Shown: one piece after another, positions 12,364-22,340 of the stretch
How positions within the stretch are numbered: position 1 is the first letter of the stretch
How the letters are laid out: each line of letters begins with the position of its first letter
Assembly: GCF_030704535.1 (NCBI RefSeq)
Contig: NC_081810.1
Coordinates: forward strand, 434,501-498,500
DNA length: 64,000 nucleotides
From: Vitis vinifera
Lineage: Eukaryota > Streptophyta > Magnoliopsida > Vitales > Vitaceae
Reading direction: 5' to 3'
Made by a program: the position numbers and the translations under genes
The notes under the pieces: generated by a model
What the model was told of the DNA's origin: nothing
The model's database searches: none
Seen by the model: only the letters and a program-made list of their open reading frames with translations

Positions 12364-14950
12364 ATGTCTTTAGCTCCTAGTAGTTATGCATCTCTCTATT
12401 CTTCGCCACCATTGCCTAGAACAGTACCCATGAGGCAGAGCTCATTTTGTAAGCTTCCTTGTTCCAACCATTCTTCAATCCCCACTGGTTTGATCAGTTT
12501 TTGCAATACCCACTTGGTGAAACCCTCCATTTTGGTGGTTAGAGCATCAGAGACTGAGCCTTCACAGACCTCCAAATCTGAGAGTGAGGAAGAGAAGTAT
12601 GAAGAGTATGAGGTGGAATTGGTGCAGCCTTATGGGTTGAAGTTTGCAAAGGGCAGAGATGGTGGGACTTATATTGATGCCATTGCTCCTGGGGGATCTG
12701 CTGACAAGACTGAGATGTTCACTGTTGGAGATAAAGTACTTGCCACCAGGTTTTGTTTTTCCTCTCTTGCCATTTCAATTCATTCTTTCAAAAGCTATAA
12801 AATGGTTCAAAAATTGTCTAAAATTGGCTTCAAAATGAGCATAAAAAGGGATCCTTTAGACAATGGAGAGGAATGAAAAGCAGAAAAGTTGTCTGGGTTC
12901 AATTACTTATCAGTATTCTATGAATTCTGTACGAGAATTATGGACTTATATAGGGGTGAAGTTGCTGGACTAAGTAAAGAAAATCAAGGGTGTGGTGTGT
13001 TGGTCACAAATTTGGTCTGTCCTTAGAGAATTTCTGGGTTTTCAGTGTTCAGGATGATAATTGGCATTAGGGAAGAAATGAGCAGGGGCATACCATTTAA
13101 TAAGATGGAACTTGTTTCTTTTAAGAAGCAAGAAGGGAGCTGAATTGAGACCATAGGAATTTGGGATTAAGGATTTGTTGTGTGAGCTGAGAATGGCTTA
13201 GGGGTGCAAAATTTAGGTCTTGTAGCTAGTTCTCTAGATATTTCGTCTTGTCAGAAATTTCTAAAAGCTCAAAATTATGGATACATAGGCTTTCATTTAC
13301 GTTTCATTTTCTTGATGGTTTTTTTTTTCTCTGTGTTTTCTTATAATTATCTTCCTTTTTCTATTTATGCTTGTTTGTCATGGATCCATGGTTGAGACTG
13401 TGATTAAGAAGTTGTAGAATGCATGCAGTGCAGTATTTGGGACGGAAATTTGGCCTGCTGCTGAATATGGGAGGACGATGTACACCATCCGCCAGAGAAT
13501 TGGCCCATTACTCATGAAAATGCAGAAGAGATATGGTGAGCCCATGATAATTCCTGATTTTCTGTACAATAATCTTCAATTCAAGACTCATTCAGGAGAA
13601 CACGCATATGCACAAGCAGAAGCATAAGAACAAGATCATTTAGAGTTTGAACTGTATTAAATTTGAAGAAAATTTTTGTCTGAAACTTATAGCTTATTGA
13701 TCATGTCATATTGTTTCCAGGGAAGGTGGATAATACAGGTGAGTTGACAGAAAAGGAGATTATCAGAGCTGAGAGGAACTCTGGTGTAATAAGCAATAGA
13801 GTGAGGGAAATCCAAGTGAGTGTTGGCCTTTTCAATTCAGCAATGTAAAATCCTATTGAAGATGATACAATTTCTGTCCTTTGCTTCTTCTTCTTTGGGT
13901 GAAAGTAATATGCCAATATGGCACTTGAAACTTGGAATAATGGCAGATGCAAAATTACCAAAAGAAAATGGAACAGAAGGAACGCAGAGCAAAGGATCTA
14001 CGTGAAGGTCTTCAGCTCTACAGGTGAGACTCTGGAAATTTAAATCGACTCTTTTCTAGTCTTGTTTTGTTGTGTTTGGATTTCTTCCCTTCATTTTCCT
14101 TTTCTTTTTGTTCTGCTCTATAATTATGCATATAACTAGGAGGGCAGACCGCAGCTTTTGTCACAAATTTCAATCTGAAACTGTTAGTCATTCTAAGTGT
14201 CTGAAACTTTCCGTGACAACAAGATTTCATTTTTGGTGACCCAGGAAGCATTTTTGGGCTTATCCTTCCTCTTTCAAGGGGCTCTTGATGTATGGTAGTT
14301 TTCAGGATTATAGGTGGTTGAAGTTTCATGCATTCTAACAGTACTGTTTTTTCTTTGATTACAATAAAAGGAGTGCCAAATATGAAGAAGCACTTGATAA
14401 ATTTGAGTCAGTATTGGGATCAAAACCGGACCCAAATGAAGCTTCTGCAGCAAGTTATAATGTCGCCTGTTGTTACTCTAAGCTTAATCAGGTACAATTC
14501 ATTTTCTTGTTCTAATTTTTATTTTGTCATGCCAGTATCACGGAGCAGGAAAAATTTGGGACAGTTCATATGTTGTTTTCCTATTATTCATGCAAGTCCA
14601 TGCTGTTTCTTAGATATTATTCAGTCAGAATCCATTCATTTTCCTTGCTTTTTTTCGACAGATACAAGCTGGGCTCTCTGCTCTTGAAGATGCCCTGGAA
14701 GCAGGATACGAAGATTTCAAGGTAATTAAAAGAATAATAAAAAGTATTGTGATTTGTTTACACCGTAATGCTTATAAAACTATCTCAACTGCTGCTGCCA
14801 TTACAGACAATCCGGACAGATCCTGACCTTGCCAACATAAGAAAATCTGAGGAGTTTGAGCCTTTGCTCAAAAGGTTTGATGAATCATTTATCAACGAGA
14901 ATGCCATCAATGCCATTAAATCCCTGTTCGGCTTGCTCAAGAAGGAATAA
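12364..14950 (+). CDS. Chloroplast PDZ-TPR protein, MET1/ZKT type
   Basis: Homologue of the thylakoid-associated MET1 protein (Arabidopsis ZKT), which helps assemble and maintain photosystem II supercomplexes. Exons: 12364-12749, 13429-13535, 13721-13815, 13947-14023, 14371-14491, 14662-14721 and 14807-14950. All are GT-AG and phase-consistent, giving 329 aa against about 335 in Arabidopsis. Residues 1 to about 60 are Ser/Pro-rich with few acids and end in VVRAS, a typical stromal transit peptide. A Glu-rich linker follows, then a PDZ domain from about residue 83 (YGLKFAKGRDGGTYIDAI, GGSADKT, VGDKVLA). A Lys/Glu-rich helical segment comes next, then TPR repeats (KYEEALDKFESVL, ASYNVACCYSKLNQ, GLSALEDALEAGY). 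ATG 12364 is used because the transit peptide begins there. CT-rich leader sequence lies just upstream. Confidence 0.92.
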
Positions 14951-15845
14951 AGACATGAATGAGCTTCACCGATTTAAAGGGCTGCTTTGATGCTTGCATT
15001 GGAGTGCACAACAATGCTGACACAGAGAAGGAACCAACCATCTGGTACTTAAAATTGGTGGTTTCTTCTGTTCAATTCTGTCTATAGCTTTAGATCAGGA
15101 TGATTTTTGAAAGAAGAATTTGCTTATTTCAATTGTTTCTCATTAGCCTATTATCTGTAATTTTCTTCATGGAAAGGTTAAAGGAATTTATAAACAAAAT
15201 TTTTTGATCATCAAGATCCAATGCTTCGAATTCACATACAAGCAAGCACACACATACTCACTCGTTCACAAACTTACAACGGTTGGTTTGATCCTACCAT
15301 CCATGTTTCATTTATTGTAGGACAGATACCTTTGGATATGAGTATGCATTCTGACAGGGCAAAATACTACTATACACATGGCTCATAGATCCTACTATAC
15401 GCACTTGTCTTTATACATGTTTCATTGTACTGGATACCAGAGAGGGAACAAGGGTAACTGGCATGAATTAGAGTGGAAACTTTACACCCTATGTGCGCTA
15501 GGACCCAACCTTGGTCTGGCTCGTGCCTGCCTGTCCTTGACCTGCTTTACATCCCTAGTCACTGCCACTAGTGATATGTGGCATGTCCTGTACATATATA
15601 GAAGAGGAAACCATAGTTGCCTGGGATATAAGAAAAACTTTTACCAACAGAATCATTATTAAGATAATGGCATCATATTATATAACTCGTGAACAATTTT
15701 TATTAGTTTTTACAGTGTCATCTGCAGATTGAATGATCCATTACTCTAAAAATGCCGATTCTGAATATGTAAAGGGCTACAATGCTACTAACCAATTTGA
15801 GGCATACTGATTTAATAAACTTGTGGAAGTGGTACCAAATTACAA
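14951..15845. other. MET1 3' region and intergenic interval
   Basis: Ordinary sequence downstream of the MET1-type stop. It probably holds the 3'UTR over the first 200-250 bases. Nothing else is recognised up to the GC-rich element at 15846. Confidence 0.5.
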
Positions 15846-16207
15846 GGGTCTCCAACGGGCGGGCCGGGCCGTAAATAGGAGGCCCACGGCCCATCTCGGG
15901 CAGGGCCGAGCTAAAATGCTAGGCCCGCGCCCGGCCTATGAGCCCGCGGGCGGGCCGGGCCGCGGGCTTTTTTAAATAAGCCAAAATGGCTTTTAAATAA
16001 AGGAAGGAAGAGGGGGGGATTCGAATCCCTCCCCTCAAGCTTAAATTTCAAGGCTCTAACCAACTGAGCTACATTTCTTTTGTGCTTATTAAATGAGTTA
16101 GTTATATATATATAAAAATATAGTATATTATTTTTTTTTAAAAAATTAAAGGCGGGCCTACGGGCCGGGCCGTGCCTAAAGCGGGCCGCGGGCTTTTTGG
16201 AGACCCC
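15846..16207 (-). mobile_element. Short non-autonomous element with tRNA-like core and 13-bp target duplication
   Basis: The element is flanked by a perfect direct repeat, TACCAAATTACAA, at 15833-15845 and 16208-16220. Its ends are inverted: GGGTCTCCAA on the left and TTGGAGACCCC on the right. Both arms are strikingly GC-rich (repeats of GGGCCGGGCC), unlike the surrounding DNA. The core at 16010-16080, read on the minus strand, holds a Pol III A-box (TAGCTCAGTTGG) and a near-perfect B-box (GATTCGAATCC) about 35 bases apart, with tRNA D-arm and T-arm pairing. A 13-bp duplication and an internal Pol III promoter suggest a SINE; the terminal inversions suggest a DNA element. The class is unresolved. 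Confidence 0.7.
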
Positions 16208-16275
16208 TACCAAATTACAATCATAATAAGGTAATGTACATAAGCTTTTTGCTGACTTATATCTCAAGCCTAGTA

Positions 16276-18033
16276 TCAATGAGGATGAAGACGGATAGGA
16301 AGTCCTTCCAATGGTGCAAGCATGGGACTGTGCTCAATTTTCTCATCAGGATTCAGTAAATCCCAAGTGAACCTTTTCACTATGTTGTGCATAAACACAA
16401 GTATTTGTAGCCGAGCAAACTCTTGTCCCAAACACATCCTAGGCCCCCCTCCAAACGGAACATATGAAAATGGGGCAGGTCCTGCTCCTTCAAACCTTGA
16501 AGCATCAAAGTTATCTGGATTTCGGAAGAAAGCTGGATCCCTCTGTGTTGAACCAGTACCCCAGTAGAGCTGCCCAGCAAAGCAAGAAAACCAGTTGTTT
16601 AAAACACTAAAACACACAATCAGTAGAAAATTCCATGAAGAGCAATTCCACAAGGAAGGAAAATGTGGTTCTTGACATCACTCAAACTTTATTTTCTCAT
16701 CTTCCTGGTTTCAGAATAGAATTCAGTGGTAAATCCTATTTAAAGATCCAGAAGAGTGAGAGTACCTTCCATCCCTTGGGAATATTATAACCAGCATAGG
16801 AAAAATCAACTAGAGCCTCTCTGAAAGAGCCGCTTGCTGGTGGTGATAGACGCATTACTTCTGATGCAACATGCCATGAGTACCTCATCTTCTGTTGTCC
16901 TTCCATTGCAACAACTCCCCTGGTTCTTTTGACTCTGTAATATCAATTTTCTCTGCATGGAAACCACATAACTCAAAAATTTATCCATAAACTTTGTTTA
17001 AATTGTTCAGGAATGTTGGATCATGTTTGTTATTGGACTTATAATTCTGTGATATTTGCTTCATTAAGAAAGATCAATTCAATCCTTTACTGACCTCTCA
17101 ACACCTTAGCATATACTTCAGGCAATTCTCCGAGATACTTGATGAGTAATGTTATGGCAGAGGCAGTAGTGTCGTGTCCTGCAAAGAGCAGTAGCAGTAT
17201 ATTATCAATAATCTCCATCTCGGTCAAAAACCTTCCACTTGCATCTGCAGTTACAAGCAAATGTGACAGCAGGTCTTGTGTAGCTGATGCCGTTTTCTCT
17301 TCCAAGGCCACTCTTCTTTCCATGGGCATGACTCGAAGCTCCTCCCTAATTGCATTTGCAGCTTTTGTTGCATAGTAAATTTTGTGCCTGGGAAGTTGAT
17401 GGGGAAATCAATGATCCCTTTGAGAAACACATTGAAGTGAGCTGCTAGCTTTGAAATATGTCCTGGGTCATCCATGCTTGCAAATAAGCGACATGCCAAC
17501 TCAAATGTGTAGAGCTTGATAATTGGGTACACTTGCATCTCCTCGTTTCCTTCCCATTGAGTCCTGATATGGTGTTGGGTCACCAAATCCATTGTTTCCA
17601 CATACCTCTTGAGTGCATCAGGATTCAGAAAAGTCAGCAGCATCCTTCTCATCCTCTTGGCTTCATCACCTGTTGCAGTAACCAAACATGACCTGAACAG
17701 CTTCCTCACTGAGCTCGGCCACCAAACTGAGACCAGCTTATTCTCATTCCCAAACAAAAACTTGTTCCCAGCTGGTCCACAGAACACCATCATGGGCTCT
17801 CCAAGCAGCGAGGTCTTAAAGACCCCAGAGTCATATTTATCCATCCTTTCCCTTATGAATCTTTGGGGTTCTCCATCCTCACCTGAGCGGAGAAACACTA
17901 GTGTCTCACCTATACGAGGCCATCCTAAGCTTCCTGGAGGAAGGTTTGAAAACTTTCCTGCTTTGAGGATCTTGGCAATGAAATGAAGAGAGAAAAGAGC
18001 GAGAATTACTGCTGCAATGAGTGCAAACTCCAT
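16276..18033 (-). pseudogene. Cytochrome P450, CYP716-like, with two frameshifts
   Basis: ER-anchored haem monooxygenase of the CYP716/CYP85 clan, whose members commonly oxidise triterpenes such as beta-amyrin. Exons on the minus strand: 18033-17095, 16952-16766 and 16569-16276. Landmarks in order: an N-terminal membrane anchor, the proline hinge NLPPGSLGWPRIGE, the I-helix AGHDTTAS, the PERF-like region ([10 protein letters not shown]), and the haem loop [16 protein letters not shown] with its Cys ligand. The protein ends in LPIRLHPH. Two lesions break the frame. One base is missing at 17378-17384, just after INFPGTKF. Another is missing near 16893-16898, between QWKD and [13 protein letters not shown]. 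Everything else aligns without internal stops, so the loss is recent or the two bases are assembly errors. The substrate cannot be read from sequence. Confidence 0.85.
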
Positions 18034-18063
18034 GGTTGTTGAATGGTTGAAGAAGCAAAGCTG

Positions 18064-18071
18064 CTTTTATA
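18064..18071 (-). promoter_or_regulatory. Probable TATA box of the P450 locus
   Basis: On the minus strand GATATAAAAGCAG lies about 35-40 bases before the ATG at 18033. If used with the usual 25-35 base spacing, the 5' leader would be only a few bases long. Confidence 0.5.
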
Positions 18072-18379
18072 TCATTCATTACCATGCATATCTAGATCTT
18101 TTTTCCCTGCAACCTTTCACATTCTGAAACTTTACCCTCAAGGCATAGTGTACAAATTCAATTTGAATGGTAGTACTGTATTGAATTTGATTAAAAATTC
18201 TTAGGATTCATAGAATTGTATGAGACACTGATGAATAAAATTATTCAAATAATAGTTTCTGAATTTTATTTCAATATTCATACCATAGGTTTTAACCCTC
18301 GAGTCTTGACAGCTACATTACTAAATAAATAAGGAGCCCATTGAAGTCTACTATTTTTCCTCGTATACCACAGAAGTTG

Positions 18380-19440
18380 AAGAATATCATTTATAGCATA
18401 TAGGTCCAAATGCCGGGTCAAAATGGGCTTTGGCACATGTTGCTGCTTGGGGCAATATGGACAGACAATGAGACAAACCACAAGCATTCTGCCATAACTC
18501 ATCAGATATTGGGGTTCAGTAGGCCTAAGAGAGGGTGAAAACATTAGTTTGGTCATGGGGTTTGCAGTTCAACATTGACCTGAGGCAACCAGCCTCCCCA
18601 AGCAAGTACTAGGCAGAAGGAAGATCAAAGTTACAGGCAAGGAAAAGCGATGTAAATTGAATATGAAGCAAGTTCTCGGCACAAGTTTTGAATGGACTTC
18701 ATTTGAATACTAATGCCGTGGAATATAAATAAAGGGTTGCTGGTTTTGCTGTATTTAGGAAAAAGCTTTGCTTCTCTTGAGGTTTTGTACCACAGTTGGG
18801 TGGGCTTTATCCTCTACGGAAACAAACAGCAGACAATGTGGGGTGAGTGGTGGTGAAAACATTAGTTTAGTAAAGTGGCTCTGCATTTTCCATATTGACC
18901 TGATCAGATTAGCCTTCCTAAGGTAGAACCAAGGTTACAGGAAAGAGAAAGATATAAAAAACATATAGTGCTAGAGGTATAGGTCCAGTGGAAAATTCAT
19001 TAGCGAATCAGCCAGGATAAGTACATTACAACGTTGAAGGAGACAATTGAAACCTACTATATTTCTTGTAAGACAAGGCAATCCGATTTATAATATAAAT
19101 AGAGTCTGTCTTTCTGGGTAGTCCTGGAATATGAAGAAACAAACAAAAAAACAACTCGCAATTAGCAGTCAGAATATTGAGGTAATGTGTCTCCTTCATG
19201 AAGCTTAAATGAGGGTGTAGACATTAGTTTAGTAACAGGGTACTTGTATTTCCATATTGACAAGACCAAATGATCATTTCTAGGCAAGTATTAGGCAAAA
19301 GGAAGATGAAAATTACAGGAAGGGGAAAGGGAAAGTGATGCAAATTGTATAATATAGTACTAGGAGTATAGGTCCAATGGAAAATTGAGCAGCAAATCAG
19401 CCTACATTATTGAATAATTATTTGCTTCTAGAACCACTTA
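18380..19440 (+). repeat. Three diverged tandem copies of an RLP upstream module
   Basis: A module of about 320-350 bp recurs with anchors at 18540, 18855 and 19205 (ACATTAGTTTAGTAA-like). Each anchor is followed by a CATATTGACC-like string, an AAGCAAGTATTAGGCA-like string, and GAAGATCAAAGTTACAGG. Related copies occur upstream of RLP-b (25340-25660) and RLP-c (28640-28860). The module therefore travels with the 5' flank of the RLP genes and may hold shared promoter sequence. No coding capacity is seen. Confidence 0.65.
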
Positions 19441-19895
19441 TGGGCCACACAGCTATATATATATATATATTGGAACTAAGAAGAGTTATAAACAGAAATA
19501 TGAGTTTTTCCATGGGTAAAGGTTTGAACAAATAAAGGTAGATTGGCAGTATTATACCCACCTACCAGGCTACCACCCCCAAGAATGAAAATTTAATGTA
19601 ATTAAAAACATTAAGAAAAGATATGAAATTTTGTCAGCTCATATCTCCAGTCAGCCTTGTTGAATCATTTTCTGTTAAAGAAGAAAGAAAGTCAAAGATC
19701 TCGGAATATGCTAGCCAGTGTGCCTTCCCATCTCTTTCCCTCTCCACCGATTTCTGTTCATTGACTTTCAGTCCATGGAATTGACATCTCAGTGAGTAGC
19801 CTGGCTTTAAGAATCGATATATTCATGATCACACTCACTCATCCGCCCAACTTTATTACCATTCATTCAACAGCCAAAGGAAAAAAAACCCAACT
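19441..19895 (+). promoter_or_regulatory. Proximal upstream region of RLP-a
   Basis: Contains an AT dinucleotide run at 19455-19470 and a CT-rich stretch at about 19725-19750. It runs directly into the ATG at 19896 in good context (CAACTATGGCC). No single TATA box can be fixed. Confidence 0.35.
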
Positions 19896-22340
19896 ATGGC
19901 CAACCTAGGTCTGCTGCTTGGATCTATCTTTCTCTCCATCTTCATCCTGCCCTGTCTCTCTTGTCCTGAATACCAAAAGCAAGCTCTTCTCCAGTTCAAA
20001 TCCTCCATCCTTGCCAGTAATTCTTCATTTAACAGTTCCACCTTTGGCCTGGAGTCATGGAACTCAAGTTCGAGTTGTTGTCAATGGGATCAAGTCACTT
20101 GCAGTTCCCCTTCAAATTCAACTTCAAGGGTTGTGACTGGTCTCTATCTCTCTGCCCTTTACACCATGCTGCCTCCACGGCCCCAACTGCCTTCCACTGT
20201 CTTAGCACCCCTCTTTCAGATCAGAAGCTTGATGCTGCTTGACATCTCATCCAACAACATATATGGTGAAATTTCATCTGGGTTTGCTAATCTCAGCAAG
20301 TTGGTTCATCTTGACATGATGCTGAATAACTTCAATGATTTCATTCCTCCTCATTTCTTTCACCTCCGACATCTTCAGTATCTTGATTTGACTAACAATT
20401 CCCTCCATGGTAGCCTAAGTCCTGATGTGGGCTCTCTCCAAAACTTGAAGGTATTGAAGTTGGATGAGAATTTTCTCAGTGGAAAAGTTCCTGAAGAGAT
20501 TGGAAACCTCACAAAGTTGCAGCAGTTGTCCCTTAGCAGCAACCAATTTTCAGATGGTATTCCTTCTTCAGTTTTGTATTTGAAGGAGCTGCAGACATTG
20601 GACTTGAGCTACAATATGTTATCCATGGAGATTCCAATTGACATTGGAAATTTACCCAACATCTCCACTTTGACATTGAATGACAACCAGTTAACCGGTG
20701 GAATCCCCTCTTCAATCCAGAAACTGAGCAAGTTGGAAACACTTCACTTGGAAAACAACTTGCTCACAGGGGAAATTTCATCCTGGTTGTTCGATTTGAA
20801 GGGCCTGAAGAACTTGTATCTTGGAAGCAATAGTCTGACTTGGAACAACAGTGTGAAGATTGTACCGAAGTGCATACTTTCTCGATTATCTCTGAAGTCT
20901 TGTGGTGTTGCAGGAGAAATTCCAGAATGGATTTCTACGCAAAAAACTCTTGACTTTCTGGATTTGAGTGAGAACGAGCTCCAAGGGACATTTCCACAAT
21001 GGCTTGCTGAAATGGATGTTGGAAGTATAATTCTATCGGATAACAAACTTACAGGTTCTCTTCCACCTGTTCTCTTTCAATCTCTAAGTTTATCGGTCCT
21101 TGCTCTCTCCCGAAACAATTTCTCTGGGGAATTGCCTAAGAACATTGGAGATGCAGGTGGCCTCATGATTCTTATGTTGGCTGAAAACAACTTTTCAGGG
21201 CCTATTCCTCAGTCCATCTCTCAGATTTACCGCCTATTGTTGTTGGACCTCTCCAGCAACAGATTTTCTGGTAAGACTTTCCCAATATTTGACCCTGAGG
21301 GATTTCTTGCTTTCATTGATTTCTCTTCCAATGAATTCTCAGGAGAGATTCCAATGAGCTTTTCGCAAGAAACCATGATTCTTGCATTGGGTGGAAATAA
21401 GTTTTCAGGGTCCTTGCCTTCGAACTTGTCTAGCTTGAGCAAACTAGAACACCTCGATCTCCATGACAACAACCTTAAAGGTGATTTACCAGAATCTCTC
21501 TTCCAAATCTCTACTTTGCAAGTTCTGAGCTTGCGGAACAATTCCCTTCAAGGTTCAATCCCTGAAACTATTTCCAACCTTAGTAGCGTCCGAATTCTTG
21601 ATGTTTCAAACAACAACCTCATTGGAGAAATCCCCAAAGGGTGTGGTAATCTTGTTGGAATGATTGAAACTCCAAATCTGTTATCTTCAGTCTCTGACGT
21701 ATTTACCTTCTCAATTGAGTTCAAAGACTTGATAGTGAACTGGAAGAAATCAAAGCAGGGTCTCTCAAGCCGCCACCTTGATATCTACACTCTGTTCGAC
21801 TTGTCAAAGAACCATCTCTCAGGTGAAATTCCAGCTTCTATAGGTGCTCTTAAAGCTCTGAAGCTACTCAACGTTTCTTACAACAAACTGTCTGGCAAGA
21901 TACCAGTAAGTTTTGGTGATTTAGAGAATGTAGAGAGTCTGGACTTGTCGCACAACCAACTTTCTGGTTCAATTCCTCAGACGCTAGTAAAGTTGCAACA
22001 GCTTAGCAATTTAGATGTGAGTAACAACCAGTTGACAGGTCGGATTCCAGTAGGTGGTCAGATGAGCACCATGGCAGATCCAATCTACTATGCCAACAAT
22101 AGTGGGTTGTGTGGTATGCAGATTCGTGTGCCATGTCCTGAAGATGAGCCACCACCATCAGGGTCGCTAGAACATCATACCAGGGATCCATGGTTTTTAT
22201 GGGAAGGTGTGGGGATTGGGTACCCAGTTGGCTTCCTGTTAGCAATAGGAATCATATTCCTTACAGGCTATTTTACCCCACCACCAACAAACAGCAGGCA
22301 TCGTCGACGCCAACAGCGTCCAATCAGGCGAAGAATTTAA
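19896..22340 (+). CDS. RLP-a: intact LRR receptor-like protein (RLP46-like)
   Basis: Single-exon gene, 814 aa. Cell-surface receptor without a kinase domain; such RLPs act with SOBIR1/BAK1-type kinases in defence or development. A signal peptide (MANLGLLLGSIFLSIFILP) is followed by the LRRNT cysteine cap (CPEYQKQALLQFKSS, SSCCQWDQVTC). About two dozen plant LRRs follow, with LxxLxLxxNxLSGxIP spacing. They are interrupted by a non-LRR island (around residues 590-625, IEFKDLIVNWKKSKQGLS). Then come the last LRRs, the NNSGLCG cap with CPEDEPPP, an acidic juxtamembrane segment, one transmembrane helix (GIGYPVGFLLAIGIIFLTGY) and a short basic tail ending RRRI. Many N-glycosylation sites (NxS/T) are present. 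This is the reference copy against which the broken neighbours are judged. The RLP46-like label rests on family resemblance; the ligand is unknown. Confidence 0.92.
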   Translation: MANLGLLLGSIFLSIFILPCLSCPEYQKQALLQFKSSILASNSSFNSSTFGLESWNSSSSCCQWDQVTCSSPSNSTSRVVTGLYLSALYTMLPPRPQLPSTVLAPLFQIRSLMLLDISSNNIYGEISSGFANLSKLVHLDMMLNNFNDFIPPHFFHLRHLQYLDLTNNSLHGSLSPDVGSLQNLKVLKLDENFLSGKVPEEIGNLTKLQQLSLSSNQFSDGIPSSVLYLKELQTLDLSYNMLSMEIPIDIGNLPNISTLTLNDNQLTGGIPSSIQKLSKLETLHLENNLLTGEISSWLFDLKGLKNLYLGSNSLTWNNSVKIVPKCILSRLSLKSCGVAGEIPEWISTQKTLDFLDLSENELQGTFPQWLAEMDVGSIILSDNKLTGSLPPVLFQSLSLSVLALSRNNFSGELPKNIGDAGGLMILMLAENNFSGPIPQSISQIYRLLLLDLSSNRFSGKTFPIFDPEGFLAFIDFSSNEFSGEIPMSFSQETMILALGGNKFSGSLPSNLSSLSKLEHLDLHDNNLKGDLPESLFQISTLQVLSLRNNSLQGSIPETISNLSSVRILDVSNNNLIGEIPKGCGNLVGMIETPNLLSSVSDVFTFSIEFKDLIVNWKKSKQGLSSRHLDIYTLFDLSKNHLSGEIPASIGALKALKLLNVSYNKLSGKIPVSFGDLENVESLDLSHNQLSGSIPQTLVKLQQLSNLDVSNNQLTGRIPVGGQMSTMADPIYYANNSGLCGMQIRVPCPEDEPPPSGSLEHHTRDPWFLWEGVGIGYPVGFLLAIGIIFLTGYFTPPPTNSRHRRRQQRPIRRRI

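Noticed and set aside
16010-16080. Possible functional tRNA gene on the minus strand
   Set aside because: A- and B-boxes are present, but the acceptor stem does not pair and no clear anticodon arm forms; it is part of a transposed element.
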